A stretch of 32,442 bases of DNA. Source: Alphaproteobacteria bacterium (GTDB lineage: Bacteria; Pseudomonadota; Alphaproteobacteria; SHVP01). The notes beneath the pieces are model-generated. The model was not told where the DNA came from. It saw nothing but the letters and a program-made list of their open reading frames with translations, and did no database searches. How positions within the stretch are numbered: position 1 is the stretch's first letter; each line of letters opens with the position of its first letter. The stretch spans positions 1-32,442 of the forward strand of contig VGES01000038.1 of the NCBI GenBank assembly GCA_016869765.1, read 5' to 3'. Position numbers and translations under genes: made by a program. Below, piece after piece: positions 6,647 to 14,904 of the stretch.

Positions 6647-8433
6647 GCCGTCTTGGCCTCGGCCAGGGGCTTGAACTGCGTGTGATAGAGATGCGCGAAG
6701 GCACCACCGCGCGCGATCAGCTCCGCGAACGGCCCGGATTCGATGATCTTGCCCTGATCGAGCACCACGACACGATTGGCGTTGCGTACCGTCGACAGGC
6801 GGTGGGCGATCACGAAGCTGGTTCGGCCCTTCATCAAGCGCGCCAAACCATCCATGACCATCGCCTCGGTCTCGGCGTCCAACGCCGAGGTCGGCTCGTC
6901 GAGAATGAGGATCGGCGCATCGCGCAGGATGGCGCGCGCGATGGTCACCCGTTGTTTCTCGCCCTCCGAGAGCGCGGCGAAGCCCTCCCCGATCGCCGTA
7001 TCGTAGCCTTGCGGCATCGCCACGATGCGATCGTGGATGCGCGCGAGCCTGGCCGCTTCGATGACGTGCTCGTCGCTGGCGCTCGGACGGCCGTAGGCGA
7101 TGTTGTCGCGGACCGACAGCGGGAAGATCAGCGGCGGCTGCAGCACCATCGAGATCTGCTGGCGCAGCGCCGCGACGCGATACTCGCGCGCGTCATGGCC
7201 GTCGATCTGCACGCTGCCTTCGACCGGATCGAAGAAGCGCGGAATCAGACTCAACATCGTCGATTTCCCGGCGCCCGTCGGACCGACGACCGCGATGCAT
7301 TCCCCGGGCATCACCTCGAGATCGACACCGGCCAGCACCGGCACACTTGGGTTGTAGCGGAACGCCGCCTGGCGCCAGATCACGTGGCCGCGCGCCCCGG
7401 TCGGCGGGAACTCCCGGGTTCCGTCCTTGACATCGGCCTCGACGTCGAGAATTTCGAACACCCGGCGAACGCCGACGCGCGCGCCCTGCAGCGAACCCCA
7501 GGTTCGCGACAGTGTGTCGATCGGTTGATAGAGCGCCGCCAGATACGCGATGAACACGAGGAGTTCGCCGAGCGTCATCGTGCCGCCCATGACCGAGCGT
7601 ACACCGAGCCAGACGATCAGGGCGGTTCCCGTCGCGATCACGACGCTGACCATGCCGCCGTAGAGGGTCTGCAGGTTGTAGAGGCGCAGTGTCGTCTTCA
7701 GGCTCGAGCGGCTGGCGGCCATGAACCGCGAATGCTCGTCGCGCTCCTTGGTGAAGGCCTGAACGACACGGATGGCCGCGATCGACCATGTGGCGAGCGA
7801 ATAGACCGCGCTCTCCTTCTCCTTCATCTCGGTCGCGGCCGCGATGATGAAACGGTTGAGCAACACGATCACGAGCAACAGGGGCGGACAAACGACCATG
7901 GCGACGACCGCGAGCAACCAGTCGATCTGCACCATGATGACGAACATGCCGATGAGCAGGAGGCCGGACGTCACCATGGTCAACAGGCCGTTCATCAACA
8001 GCGACTGGACGGCGAACGTGTCGGCGGTGACGCGGTACATCAGATCGCCGACCTGGCGACGGCTGTGAAACATCAGCGACAGGCGCTGGAGATGCGCATA
8101 GAGCGCCGCGCGCAGATCGTTGATCATGTCGTGACCGATGGCGATCGTGATGTGATTGTGCGCCAGCGCGATCACGCTCAAGACGATCTGCACGGCGACG
8201 ACGGCGAGAACCGCCCCGAGGAACCACGCCGATTGATCGCCCAGGGCGATGAGCCACGCGGGCGCGGGTCGATCGCCCAGGACGTGGTCGACGATGATCT
8301 TGAGCGGCCAGGGCTTCAACAACTCGAAGCCGGTCATCGCCAGGACCAGGGCCAAGGCCAGGATCACGCGCCGACGATAGGGTGCGAGGTAGACCAGGAC
8401 CCGCCCGACCGTGGCACCCTGCTTCGTGGTCAT
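6643..8433 (-). CDS. ABC exporter, fused membrane and ATPase domains (MsbA/NdvA-like)
   Basis: The 596 residues are typical of half-size ABC exporters acting as homodimers in the inner membrane. Residues about 20-320 hold the six-helix transmembrane domain. The ATPase domain has Walker A G-P-T-G-A-G-K-S-T (384-392), Q-loop at L-Q-P-P (431-434), Walker B I-L-I-L-D-E (508-513) and H-loop I-A-H-R-L-S-T (H544). The signature reads L-S-E-G-E-K-Q, with glutamate replacing the first glycine of LSGGQ; the second glycine is kept. Similar exporters move lipid-linked sugars or glucans (MsbA, NdvA). The stop is four bases from the fusion gene's reading end and overlaps the glycosyltransferase start. I infer it exports the glycan made by the GH/GT2 protein. 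Confidence 0.88.
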   Translation of the reverse strand: MTTKQGATVGRVLVYLAPYRRRVILALALVLAMTGFELLKPWPLKIIVDHVLGDRPAPAWLIALGDQSAWFLGAVLAVVAVQIVLSVIALAHNHITIAIGHDMINDLRAALYAHLQRLSLMFHSRRQVGDLMYRVTADTFAVQSLLMNGLLTMVTSGLLLIGMFVIMVQIDWLLAVVAMVVCPPLLLVIVLLNRFIIAAATEMKEKESAVYSLATWSIAAIRVVQAFTKERDEHSRFMAASRSSLKTTLRLYNLQTLYGGMVSVVIATGTALIVWLGVRSVMGGTMTLGELLVFIAYLAALYQPIDTLSRTWGSLQGARVGVRRVFEILDVEADVKDGTREFPPTGARGHVIWRQAAFRYNPSVPVLAGVDLEVMPGECIAVVGPTGAGKSTMLSLIPRFFDPVEGSVQIDGHDAREYRVAALRQQISMVLQPPLIFPLSVRDNIAYGRPSASDEHVIEAARLARIHDRIVAMPQGYDTAIGEGFAALSEGEKQRVTIARAILRDAPILILDEPTSALDAETEAMVMDGLARLMKGRTSFVIAHRLSTVRNANRVVVLDQGKIIESGPFAELIARGGAFAHLYHTQFKPLAEAKTA

Positions 8434-8437
8434 TGGG

Positions 8438-11068
8438 TCAGCCCGGGCGGGCGTCGGCGCCGATCGCGATCAGGTTCTTGGAGCGGCTGATCCGCTCGAT
8501 CACGCGGTTGACGATGCGGCCGAGCTGTACGGTCTGGTGCGCCATGGTGGCGCCATTGGCGAGCGCGATCACCGCCACCACCACGGCGAGACTCGGCACC
8601 CCCAGAACCAGCGCCGCGCCGAACAGCACGGCGTAGACCCGCAATAGCAGGGTCGACAGACGCGACAGGCGCAACTCGCAGCGCACGCGGTGCAGTCGTT
8701 TGGTCGCGCCGTGGTTCTCGGTACCGACTTTGATCAGGGCCCGTCCCCAGAGTCCGCGAGCGACCTTGAGGTCCCAATCGTCCCACCCCTGATCGGTGAT
8801 GACGAAATACTTCCGCGGCGTAAGATAGTCGATCAAGCCGCCCAGGATGGCTTCCTTCTCGGTGCCGTCCTCGGCCCAGTACGAGAGGTAGACGGCGCGG
8901 TCCCGCCACGAGATTCGCGGCTTCTGTCGCAAATCTTCGAGCTGGGCGGCTTCGGTCTCCGTGAACAGCCGCGTGCGCCACTTGAGACGCTCCCAGCTGC
9001 GCACCAACGGACCGAGGAAGATCAGAACGGCGATCAGGGCTCGTGATCGCAGCCCGCTGAACCGGGGGTCGACGGGAGCCTGCAGGGCCTGACCGACGCA
9101 CAGCGCCCACGTGATCAGGATCGGCAGGGCGCCGAGCCAGGCCCAACCGCCGAGGCCGATCGCGACCAGGAACAGGAGCGCCGCCACCGTGACCCACTCC
9201 AGGGTCAATGGCAGGAACGCCGCCAACGATGACGGGGGCTCGTAGAGCGTCTGGAACATTCCGCGACCGAACACGCCGGAGTAGATCAGCGGCTTACGCG
9301 AGAGCAGGAACGACGCCGACAGATCGCCGTAGATGCGACCGAGCCAGCGGGCCTGCCCGAGGAGATTGAACCGCGTCGGATGCTTGGCGTAGACCAGCGC
9401 CTCGGCCTTGCCGTACCCCCGTTGCTGCTGGAGGTAGGCTTGCACGGTGTTGCGACGATAGTGCCAGACCACGGCCGACGGGCTGAATCCGATGGTGTAA
9501 CCCGCGTTCTGCAGACGCCAGCACAGGTCGACGTCGTCTCCCGCCGAGCGATACACCGGATCGAACAAACCGACTTTTTCCAGCGCCTCGCGCCGGAACG
9601 CCATGTTGCAACCGGCGATGTGTTCGGCCGTATCGTCGCTCAGCAGCACGTGCGTCGGCCCGCCCGGGGAAACAGCGACGGCCGACGGCACGAGCGTGTC
9701 CTCTGGCGGCGGAAAATTCGGGCCACCGACGGCCTGCAGGTTGTTCGATTGCATCTTGGCGACCAGATAGGTCAACCAATCCGGATCGGCGACGCAGTCG
9801 CTGTCGGTGTAGGCGATGATCTCGCCGTTCGCTGCCTGGGCGCCGACGTTGCGCGCCATGGAGAGCCCCTTGTTCTCCTGACTGATGATCCGGCAATAGT
9901 CGTAACGCTGGGCGATCTCGAGCGTGCGATCCTTCGAGCCGTCGTTGACGACCACGACCTCGTAGTTGGGATACCGCAGGTCGCGCAGCGACGCGAGGCA
10001 GGGCTCCATCGTGCGCTCGGCGTTATAGGAGCAAACGACCACCGACACCCGCGGGTAGTGATCGAGTTTGGGCGGCAGGGTGTCCTTGTATATGCGCTGC
10101 ACGGCATGGAACGACGGCTTGGGTTGGCGCGCCCGATCGACGAGGCCGAAGGCCCAGTCCTCGATGGCGTGGCCGCCAGTGAACCATTCGTCGGTCCAGG
10201 AGAACACGAACGCGCCCGCGACACCTTCGAGGAAGGCGGTCGGCAGCTGCCAACCGAGGAACTTGGCCTGCGCCTCGTTGCCCTGGCGCATCGAATCCAT
10301 GCCGAGTTCGGTCAGCACCAGCGGCCGGTCGACCGACAGGTTGTGCAGCCGCGCCAGGTAGCGCGTGAACGGCGCCCGGTCGTGCAGGTAGACGTTGAAG
10401 GCGAGGAAGTCGGTGAACTCGGTGTTCAGGTACTCGGTCGAGGGAAAGTTGGCGTACGAGAGGAGGGCGTTCGGATCCTCGTCCTTGGCGACATCGACCA
10501 AATCCTCGAGGAACCGGCTGACCCTGCTGGGCCCGTGCCAACGCACCATGTCCGGCGGGATCTCGTTGCCCACCAGATAGCCGAAAACCGCGGGGTGGGC
10601 GCGGCGCTCACGGACGTTCTGTCGAACGGTGTCACGAATTCGTCGCTGTTCGGTGCTCGAATCGAGGAAGGCGATGTGCTGCGCCCACGGCAGGCCGGCC
10701 AGGACCTTGAGCCCCTTGTCTCCGGCGGCGTCGAGCAACCAGGTGGGCGGTGGCGTGAAGACGCGCAAGGTGTTGGCGCCGAGTTCGACCATCAGCGACA
10801 GGTCCCGCTCGACGACGGCCTTCTCGGGAAATTGGCTGCCGTGACTGCCCTCCGAGAAGGGACCATAGGTCACGCCCTTGACGAAAAACTTCTCATCGCC
10901 GCGGAAGAACGATTTGCCCGACACGGTGATCTGCCGGCCGGCACCGCCGCTGATGACCCCCAGCGTCGGAGCCGGGCTTGCCTCGGCCGACCTTACCTTG
11001 GCGGCACCACCGTTGGCGTAGCGCGAGGCCCAAGACACGCTGTGCAGGGAGCGTGCGCGACTAGCCAC
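8438..11068 (-). CDS. Bifunctional glycoside hydrolase - family 2 glycosyltransferase fusion, membrane anchored
   Basis: This 876-residue protein has two catalytic modules. Residues about 50-330 form a GH2/GH-A-like barrel: V-K-G-V-T-Y-G-P-F, L-V-G-N-E-I with candidate acid/base E169, and V-L-T-E-L-G-M-D with candidate nucleophile E254. Residues about 340-600 are a GT2 domain: V-S-V-V-V-C-S-Y-N, V-N-D-G-S, A-Y-T-D-S-D (D422/D424), G-D-D-V-D-L-C-W-R (candidate base D511/D512) and a Q-Q-Q-R-G variant of QxxRW. Transmembrane stretches follow at about 619-660, 676-692 and 808-838. No signal peptide or membrane helix precedes the GT2 domain, so both domains should be cytoplasmic. The GTG start overlaps the galE stop by eight bases. 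It is probably the polymerase of this operon, with the hydrolase-like module perhaps acting as a transglycosylase. Confidence 0.85.
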   Translation of the reverse strand: MASRARSLHSVSWASRYANGGAAKVRSAEASPAPTLGVISGGAGRQITVSGKSFFRGDEKFFVKGVTYGPFSEGSHGSQFPEKAVVERDLSLMVELGANTLRVFTPPPTWLLDAAGDKGLKVLAGLPWAQHIAFLDSSTEQRRIRDTVRQNVRERRAHPAVFGYLVGNEIPPDMVRWHGPSRVSRFLEDLVDVAKDEDPNALLSYANFPSTEYLNTEFTDFLAFNVYLHDRAPFTRYLARLHNLSVDRPLVLTELGMDSMRQGNEAQAKFLGWQLPTAFLEGVAGAFVFSWTDEWFTGGHAIEDWAFGLVDRARQPKPSFHAVQRIYKDTLPPKLDHYPRVSVVVCSYNAERTMEPCLASLRDLRYPNYEVVVVNDGSKDRTLEIAQRYDYCRIISQENKGLSMARNVGAQAANGEIIAYTDSDCVADPDWLTYLVAKMQSNNLQAVGGPNFPPPEDTLVPSAVAVSPGGPTHVLLSDDTAEHIAGCNMAFRREALEKVGLFDPVYRSAGDDVDLCWRLQNAGYTIGFSPSAVVWHYRRNTVQAYLQQQRGYGKAEALVYAKHPTRFNLLGQARWLGRIYGDLSASFLLSRKPLIYSGVFGRGMFQTLYEPPSSLAAFLPLTLEWVTVAALLFLVAIGLGGWAWLGALPILITWALCVGQALQAPVDPRFSGLRSRALIAVLIFLGPLVRSWERLKWRTRLFTETEAAQLEDLRQKPRISWRDRAVYLSYWAEDGTEKEAILGGLIDYLTPRKYFVITDQGWDDWDLKVARGLWGRALIKVGTENHGATKRLHRVRCELRLSRLSTLLLRVYAVLFGAALVLGVPSLAVVVAVIALANGATMAHQTVQLGRIVNRVIERISRSKNLIAIGADARPG

Positions 11069-12077
11069 GGCCGGCCACCGCGCGAACCGGGGTGGGCGAG
11101 AATGCCCGGGTATGCCAAGCCACGGCGGTCGCGACGATCGTATCGATCGCCGAATGCCGAGGCAGCCAGCCGAGGACGCACTGCGCCCGACGCGGATCGG
11201 CGATCAGCGTCGGCGGATCGCCCGGGCGGCGCGGGGCGAAACGGACCGGCACCGGTCGACCGGAGCCCCGCTCCACGGCGGCGATGACCTCTTTGACCGA
11301 GTGGCCGCGCCCGGTCGCCAGGTTGAGCGCGAGCGATTCCCCGCCCGACAGCAAATGATCGAGCGCGCGGACGTGGGCATCGGCGAGGTCGCTGACGTGG
11401 ATGTAATCGCGCACCGCCGTGCCGTCCGCGGTGGGATAGTCGCTGCCGAAGAGTTCGAGGGCGTCCCGCTCGCCGAAGGCCGCTTGAATGGCCAACGGAA
11501 TGAGGTGGGTTTCCGGATCGTGGTTCTCGCCCACTTCGCCACCGGGGTCGGCGCCGGCGGCATTGAAGTAGCGCAGCGCGGCCCAACGCAGGCCATACGC
11601 CCGCCCCTGCCATTCGAGCATGCGCTCGACGACGAGTTTCGATTCGCCGTACGGATTGATCGGGCGCTGCGGCGCCGTCTCGAGGATCGGCAGCGTTTCC
11701 GGAATTCCATAGGTCGAGCAGGTCGACGAGAAGACGATCGTGCCGACGCCGACGTCGTTCATGACCTCGAGCAGGTTGAGCGTGTTGCTGACGTTGTTGC
11801 GAAAGTATTCGGCTGGTCGCTGCATCGATTCGCCGACGTAGGCGTAGGCGGCAAAATGCATCACCGCCTCGACGCGATGTTCACGGACCGCTCGTTCGAC
11901 CGCCAGCTTATTGCCGAGGTCGCCCTCGACGAACGGACCGAAGCGAACGGCGTCACGGAAACCGCGACTGAGGTTGTCGAACGTAACCGGAACGTGGCCA
12001 GCTTGGGCCAGAGCCTTACAGGCGTGGCTGCCGACATAGCCAGCCCCGCCAGTAACCAATATGCGGCGACTCGTCAT
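11061..12077 (-). CDS. galE: UDP-glucose 4-epimerase
   Basis: The 338-residue product starts M-T-S-R-R-I-L-V-T-G-G-A-G-Y-V-G-S-H with the NAD-binding G-x-x-G-x-x-G. F-D-N-L-S-R-G contacts the cofactor, and the catalytic pair Y-G-E-S-K (Y143, K147) is preceded by F-S-S-T-C-S-T-Y-G. R-Y-F-N-A-A-G-A-D and V-R-D-Y-I-H-V-x-D-L-A are GalE hallmarks. It interconverts UDP-glucose and UDP-galactose in the cytoplasm. As first gene of the glycan operon it suggests that galactose or a galactose-derived sugar enters the polymer. A longer frame exists upstream, but the ATG at 12077 is the family start. No clear Shine-Dalgarno is seen. A UDP-hexose epimerase with other specificity remains possible. Confidence 0.93.
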   Translation of the reverse strand: MTSRRILVTGGAGYVGSHACKALAQAGHVPVTFDNLSRGFRDAVRFGPFVEGDLGNKLAVERAVREHRVEAVMHFAAYAYVGESMQRPAEYFRNNVSNTLNLLEVMNDVGVGTIVFSSTCSTYGIPETLPILETAPQRPINPYGESKLVVERMLEWQGRAYGLRWAALRYFNAAGADPGGEVGENHDPETHLIPLAIQAAFGERDALELFGSDYPTADGTAVRDYIHVSDLADAHVRALDHLLSGGESLALNLATGRGHSVKEVIAAVERGSGRPVPVRFAPRRPGDPPTLIADPRRAQCVLGWLPRHSAIDTIVATAVAWHTRAFSPTPVRAVAGRG

Positions 12078-12485
12078 TGGAGGATGGACGATGTTTGAGG
12101 GATGACGGATGAACCGGCGAACGACCGTTGCACAACTCATCCTGGCGTCGTTGCCCAACGCCGCTATCGACTCGCGCTCCTAGGAGACCGCCGCCGCCCG
12201 TCGACCGAAGGGGCCAGCCGCTCGGCGGCAACGGATACCCCCGTTAACCCCCTAGCGCAAGCCGGTTTCCTAGGGCAGACCGGCACGACGCTCCGGACAC
12301 CCTTGGACCGTCCAGCGCCGAGCCGTTCTCCGAGGCTGCCCCAGGAATTCTGGCGCCCTCAGTCGTTGGCCAACAGGGCGGCCAATCATGGTGGAACTGT
12401 GGCACCTCCCTGCGACCAAGGGCCCCAGGGGGGCTTAACCCTGCCGCCCGTCAACCCTAAGGTGCCCCGCCAACAGGGGGACCGA
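12078..12485. other. Intergenic region between divergent galE and FAD-dehydrogenase genes
   Basis: This is about 400 bases without a convincing gene. An open frame runs through it in phase with the FAD gene, but its residues (many P, R, T) look noncoding. Small dyads are present: CGTTG-CC-CAACG near 12145, and GCCGGT...ACCGGC at about 12262-12285. The end is C-rich with GGGGGG and CAGGGGG runs, the latter serving as ribosome-binding site for the FAD gene. Promoters for both operons should be here, but I cannot assign -35/-10 boxes with confidence. No known riboswitch was recognised. Confidence 0.5.
12475..12480 (+). promoter_or_regulatory. Ribosome-binding site of FAD dehydrogenase
   Basis: AGGGGG lies five bases before the ATG at 12486. 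It decides this start over the several in-frame upstream options of a long open frame that begins near 12102. Confidence 0.7.
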
Positions 12486-13847
12486 ATGTGGGACACGAAG
12501 GCCGACGTACTCGTGGTCGGTGCCGGGGCGGCGGGCTGCATCGCGGCCGGGGTTGCCGCGGCCGATCCCGCCCTCGAGGTCGTCGTCCTCGAGAAGGACA
12601 CGGGCCAGCCGTGCAACTCGACCATCGCCAGCGCCTTTATCCCAGGGGCCGGCTCGCGCTTCCAGCGGGCGAAGGGCATTGCCGATGATCCCGCAATTCT
12701 GGCCGAGGACATCTGGCGCAAGAGCAAAGGTCGGGCGGACAAGGCCCGGGCGCTCACGCTCGCCCGACGGTCCGCCGATGCCGTCCATTGGCTTGCCGAC
12801 GTTCCCGGCATCCCGATCGAACATGCGCCGGAAATCGAGTGGTTCGGCCATACCCGGCCGCGGATGCACAGCCACCCGATTCGCTCCGGAATTCCCATCA
12901 TCGCAACGCTGCGCGCCTACCTTGCCGCCCAACCCAACGTGACGTTCCTGGACAAAGTTCCGGCGATCGATTTGCTCGCCGACGGCGGTATCCCGATCGG
13001 AGTCGTCGCCCGCGGCGAACGTGAACGGCGCATTGCTGCGCGTCGCATCGTGCTCGCCTGCGGCGGGTTCGGCGGCAATCCCGAAATGGTCGCGCGCTAC
13101 ATCCCGGAAATGGCCACCGCCTGGCACATCGGCGGCACGACCAACACCGGGGAAGGCATCCGTTGGGGTCTGGCGCTCGGCGCCGCGGTCGAGCACATGG
13201 GCGCCTACCAGGGACGCGACACGATCCGCGAAGACGGCACGCGCGTGACGCCCGGCGTCGTTACGGGCGGCGGAATCGCCATCGACGTCGGTGGTCAGCG
13301 CTTCGTGCGCGAGGATCGCGACTATTCGGAATTGGCCGCGGTCTATCGCCAGCAGCCGGGCGGGTTCGTCGTGCTGATCTGGGACGCCGGCATTCAACAC
13401 TCGGTCGACGCCTTGCACGTGATGCAGGAGGCCAAGCGCAACGGCGGCATCGACCGTTTCGAGTCGTTGCGCGCGCTGGCGCACCATCATGGGCTTTCGG
13501 AGAACGTCCTCGGCGCCACGCTCGACGACTACAATCGCGGGGTCCTGGCACGCAAGGATGGGCTCGGGCGGACCGAACTGACCCGGCCGCTCGCCCCACC
13601 CTACTTCACGGCGCGCGTCACGGGAGCCATCGCCCACACCCAAGGGGGCCTCAAAGTCGACGATCGGCAACGGGTTCTGCGCCAGGACGGTCGCGCGATC
13701 GAGCCGCTCTACGCCGTCGGCAATACCGCGGTCGGCGTGTCGGGCAGTGACGCTGGGGGCTACATGTCGGGAAACGGCCTGATGGTCGCGTTTTCCAGTG
13801 GCCTGATCGCGGGGGAAGACGCCAGCGCCACCCTCGCCCCTGCCTAA
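12486..13847 (+). CDS. FAD-dependent dehydrogenase, fumarate reductase/flavocytochrome c-like flavoprotein
   Basis: The 453-residue protein opens with A-D-V-L-V-V-G-A-G-A-A-G (G12-x-G14-x-x-G17), with ribose-binding E36 in V-V-L-E-K. The middle has R-R-I-V-L-A-C-G-G-F-G-G-N and G-I-R-W-G-L-A-L-G-A-A-V-E. The C-terminus, L-Y-A-V-G-N-T-A-V-G then G-G-Y-M-S-G-N-G-L, closes the FAD site as in the FrdA/3-ketosteroid-dehydrogenase superfamily. It likely oxidises or reduces a C-C bond adjacent to a carbonyl; the substrate is unknown. There is no signal peptide, haem motif or iron-sulfur partner nearby, so it is a stand-alone cytoplasmic flavoprotein. It is 46 bases upstream of the broken methyltransferase gene. 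Confidence 0.88.
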   Translation: MWDTKADVLVVGAGAAGCIAAGVAAADPALEVVVLEKDTGQPCNSTIASAFIPGAGSRFQRAKGIADDPAILAEDIWRKSKGRADKARALTLARRSADAVHWLADVPGIPIEHAPEIEWFGHTRPRMHSHPIRSGIPIIATLRAYLAAQPNVTFLDKVPAIDLLADGGIPIGVVARGERERRIAARRIVLACGGFGGNPEMVARYIPEMATAWHIGGTTNTGEGIRWGLALGAAVEHMGAYQGRDTIREDGTRVTPGVVTGGGIAIDVGGQRFVREDRDYSELAAVYRQQPGGFVVLIWDAGIQHSVDALHVMQEAKRNGGIDRFESLRALAHHHGLSENVLGATLDDYNRGVLARKDGLGRTELTRPLAPPYFTARVTGAIAHTQGGLKVDDRQRVLRQDGRAIEPLYAVGNTAVGVSGSDAGGYMSGNGLMVAFSSGLIAGEDASATLAPA

Positions 13848-13893
13848 CCCCTCGTTAACCATTGTCGGTGACGATCGGCTTGGGAATCTGCCC

Positions 13894-14904
13894 ATGGACC
13901 GTTCGCCCGAAGAACTCTATCCGGTCGTCGCCGTGCCCGAGTCGCTGGTCACCCGGGTGGCCGGCCTGTTCGACCATCTGACGCCGTGGGAGGGCGAGGT
14001 CCCGGCCGGGCGTTCGCGCAATTTCCTGGGCGCGCTCCTGCCCTACGTCGCGAAATCCGACCTGCCGCCCGGCGCCCTCGTCCCCCTCAAGACCCGACGG
14101 CCCGAGGTCCGCGACGGCGAGGGTCTCGCGGAGTACTACGCCAGCCTGCGCGCGATCGAAGGCGCGCGCGAGCGCTTCACGATGATCTCCTTGGGTGCCC
14201 ACTTCGGCGGCCAACTCGTCAACACCGCCTTCATGCTGCGTCAGATGAAGCCGCTGCCGACGCGCCTGATCGGGGTCGAAGCCAATCCCTTCATGTGCGG
14301 GCAGCTGCACGCGCATTTCGCCGAGAACGGCTTCCGGCCCGACGACTATGTCGTCGTCAACGCCGCGATCGGTGCCGACAACCGGCCGATGCTGTTTACC
14401 GTGTGCAATGCCCGCACGGGCGCGGCACGTGCCTTCCATGACGGCAACCGGCCGGACGAGGTCGCCAACATCATCGAACAGGCCGGGCAGTCGGCGCGCG
14501 TGTTGCGTCGCGTCCTCACCGAAATGTCGACGGACTTCGAGATGTCGCTCAACGACGGCGATCTCACGGGCCGCCTCGACATCGTGAGCACGCTGACCAT
14601 TGCCGATACCATCGACCCGCACGACTGGGTCGACTAACTCGAGATGGACATCCAATCTACCGAAGAGGTCGCGGTCCCGGCGTCGATCAAAGCGATGAAC
14701 CGCAAGGTCCGCTGGACGCTGATCGGCACCCACGGTGGGGCCACGCACCAGAAGCTCTCCCGCCTGTTGCGGGACGAGGGCTGGCGGGTCCACATCGATT
14801 TGTTGCCCAACACGCGCTATGAGGGCCCGGCCGGCAGGTTCACCATGAACGACGGCGCGCTGTGCGCCGAGAACACCTGGTTTCGCTGGCCGTCGCGAGG
14901 CTAG
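13894..14904 (+). pseudogene. FkbM-family methyltransferase interrupted by one in-frame TAA
   Basis: The first part (13894-14637, 247 residues) has a SAM-binding-like region: S-L-G-A-H-F-G-G-Q, then L-I-G-V-E-A-N-P-F and V-V-N-A-A-I-G-A. It stops with TAA at 14635-14637 after H-D-W-V-D. The same frame continues without shift: L-E, then ATG at 14644 and M-D-I-Q-S-T-E-E-V-A-V-P, R-W-T-L-I-G-T-H-G-G and N-D-G-A-L-C-A-E-N. This is the C-terminal half of FkbM methyltransferases, where (H)(I/M)D-I-Q-G-x-E is a normal core motif. Removing that stop gives an uninterrupted protein of about 336 residues, the expected family length. A single C/T-to-A change in a tyrosine codon would explain it. A sequencing error, readthrough, or reinitiation seven bases later are alternatives. 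Confidence 0.8.

Noticed and set aside
6682-8490. 602-residue open frame on the plus strand opposite the ABC exporter
   Set aside because: It is rich in R, D, H and Q with no domain, and lies antisense to a gene with full ABC motifs; a high-GC codon shadow.
9380-11287. 635-residue plus-strand open frame opposite the GH/GT2 fusion
   Set aside because: It spans two minus-strand genes with clear motifs; composition is that of an antisense shadow.
12102-12485. N-terminal extension of the FAD dehydrogenase by 128 residues
   Set aside because: The extension has no similarity to the family, is P/R/T-rich, and the ATG at 12486 has a good ribosome-binding site and family-like start.
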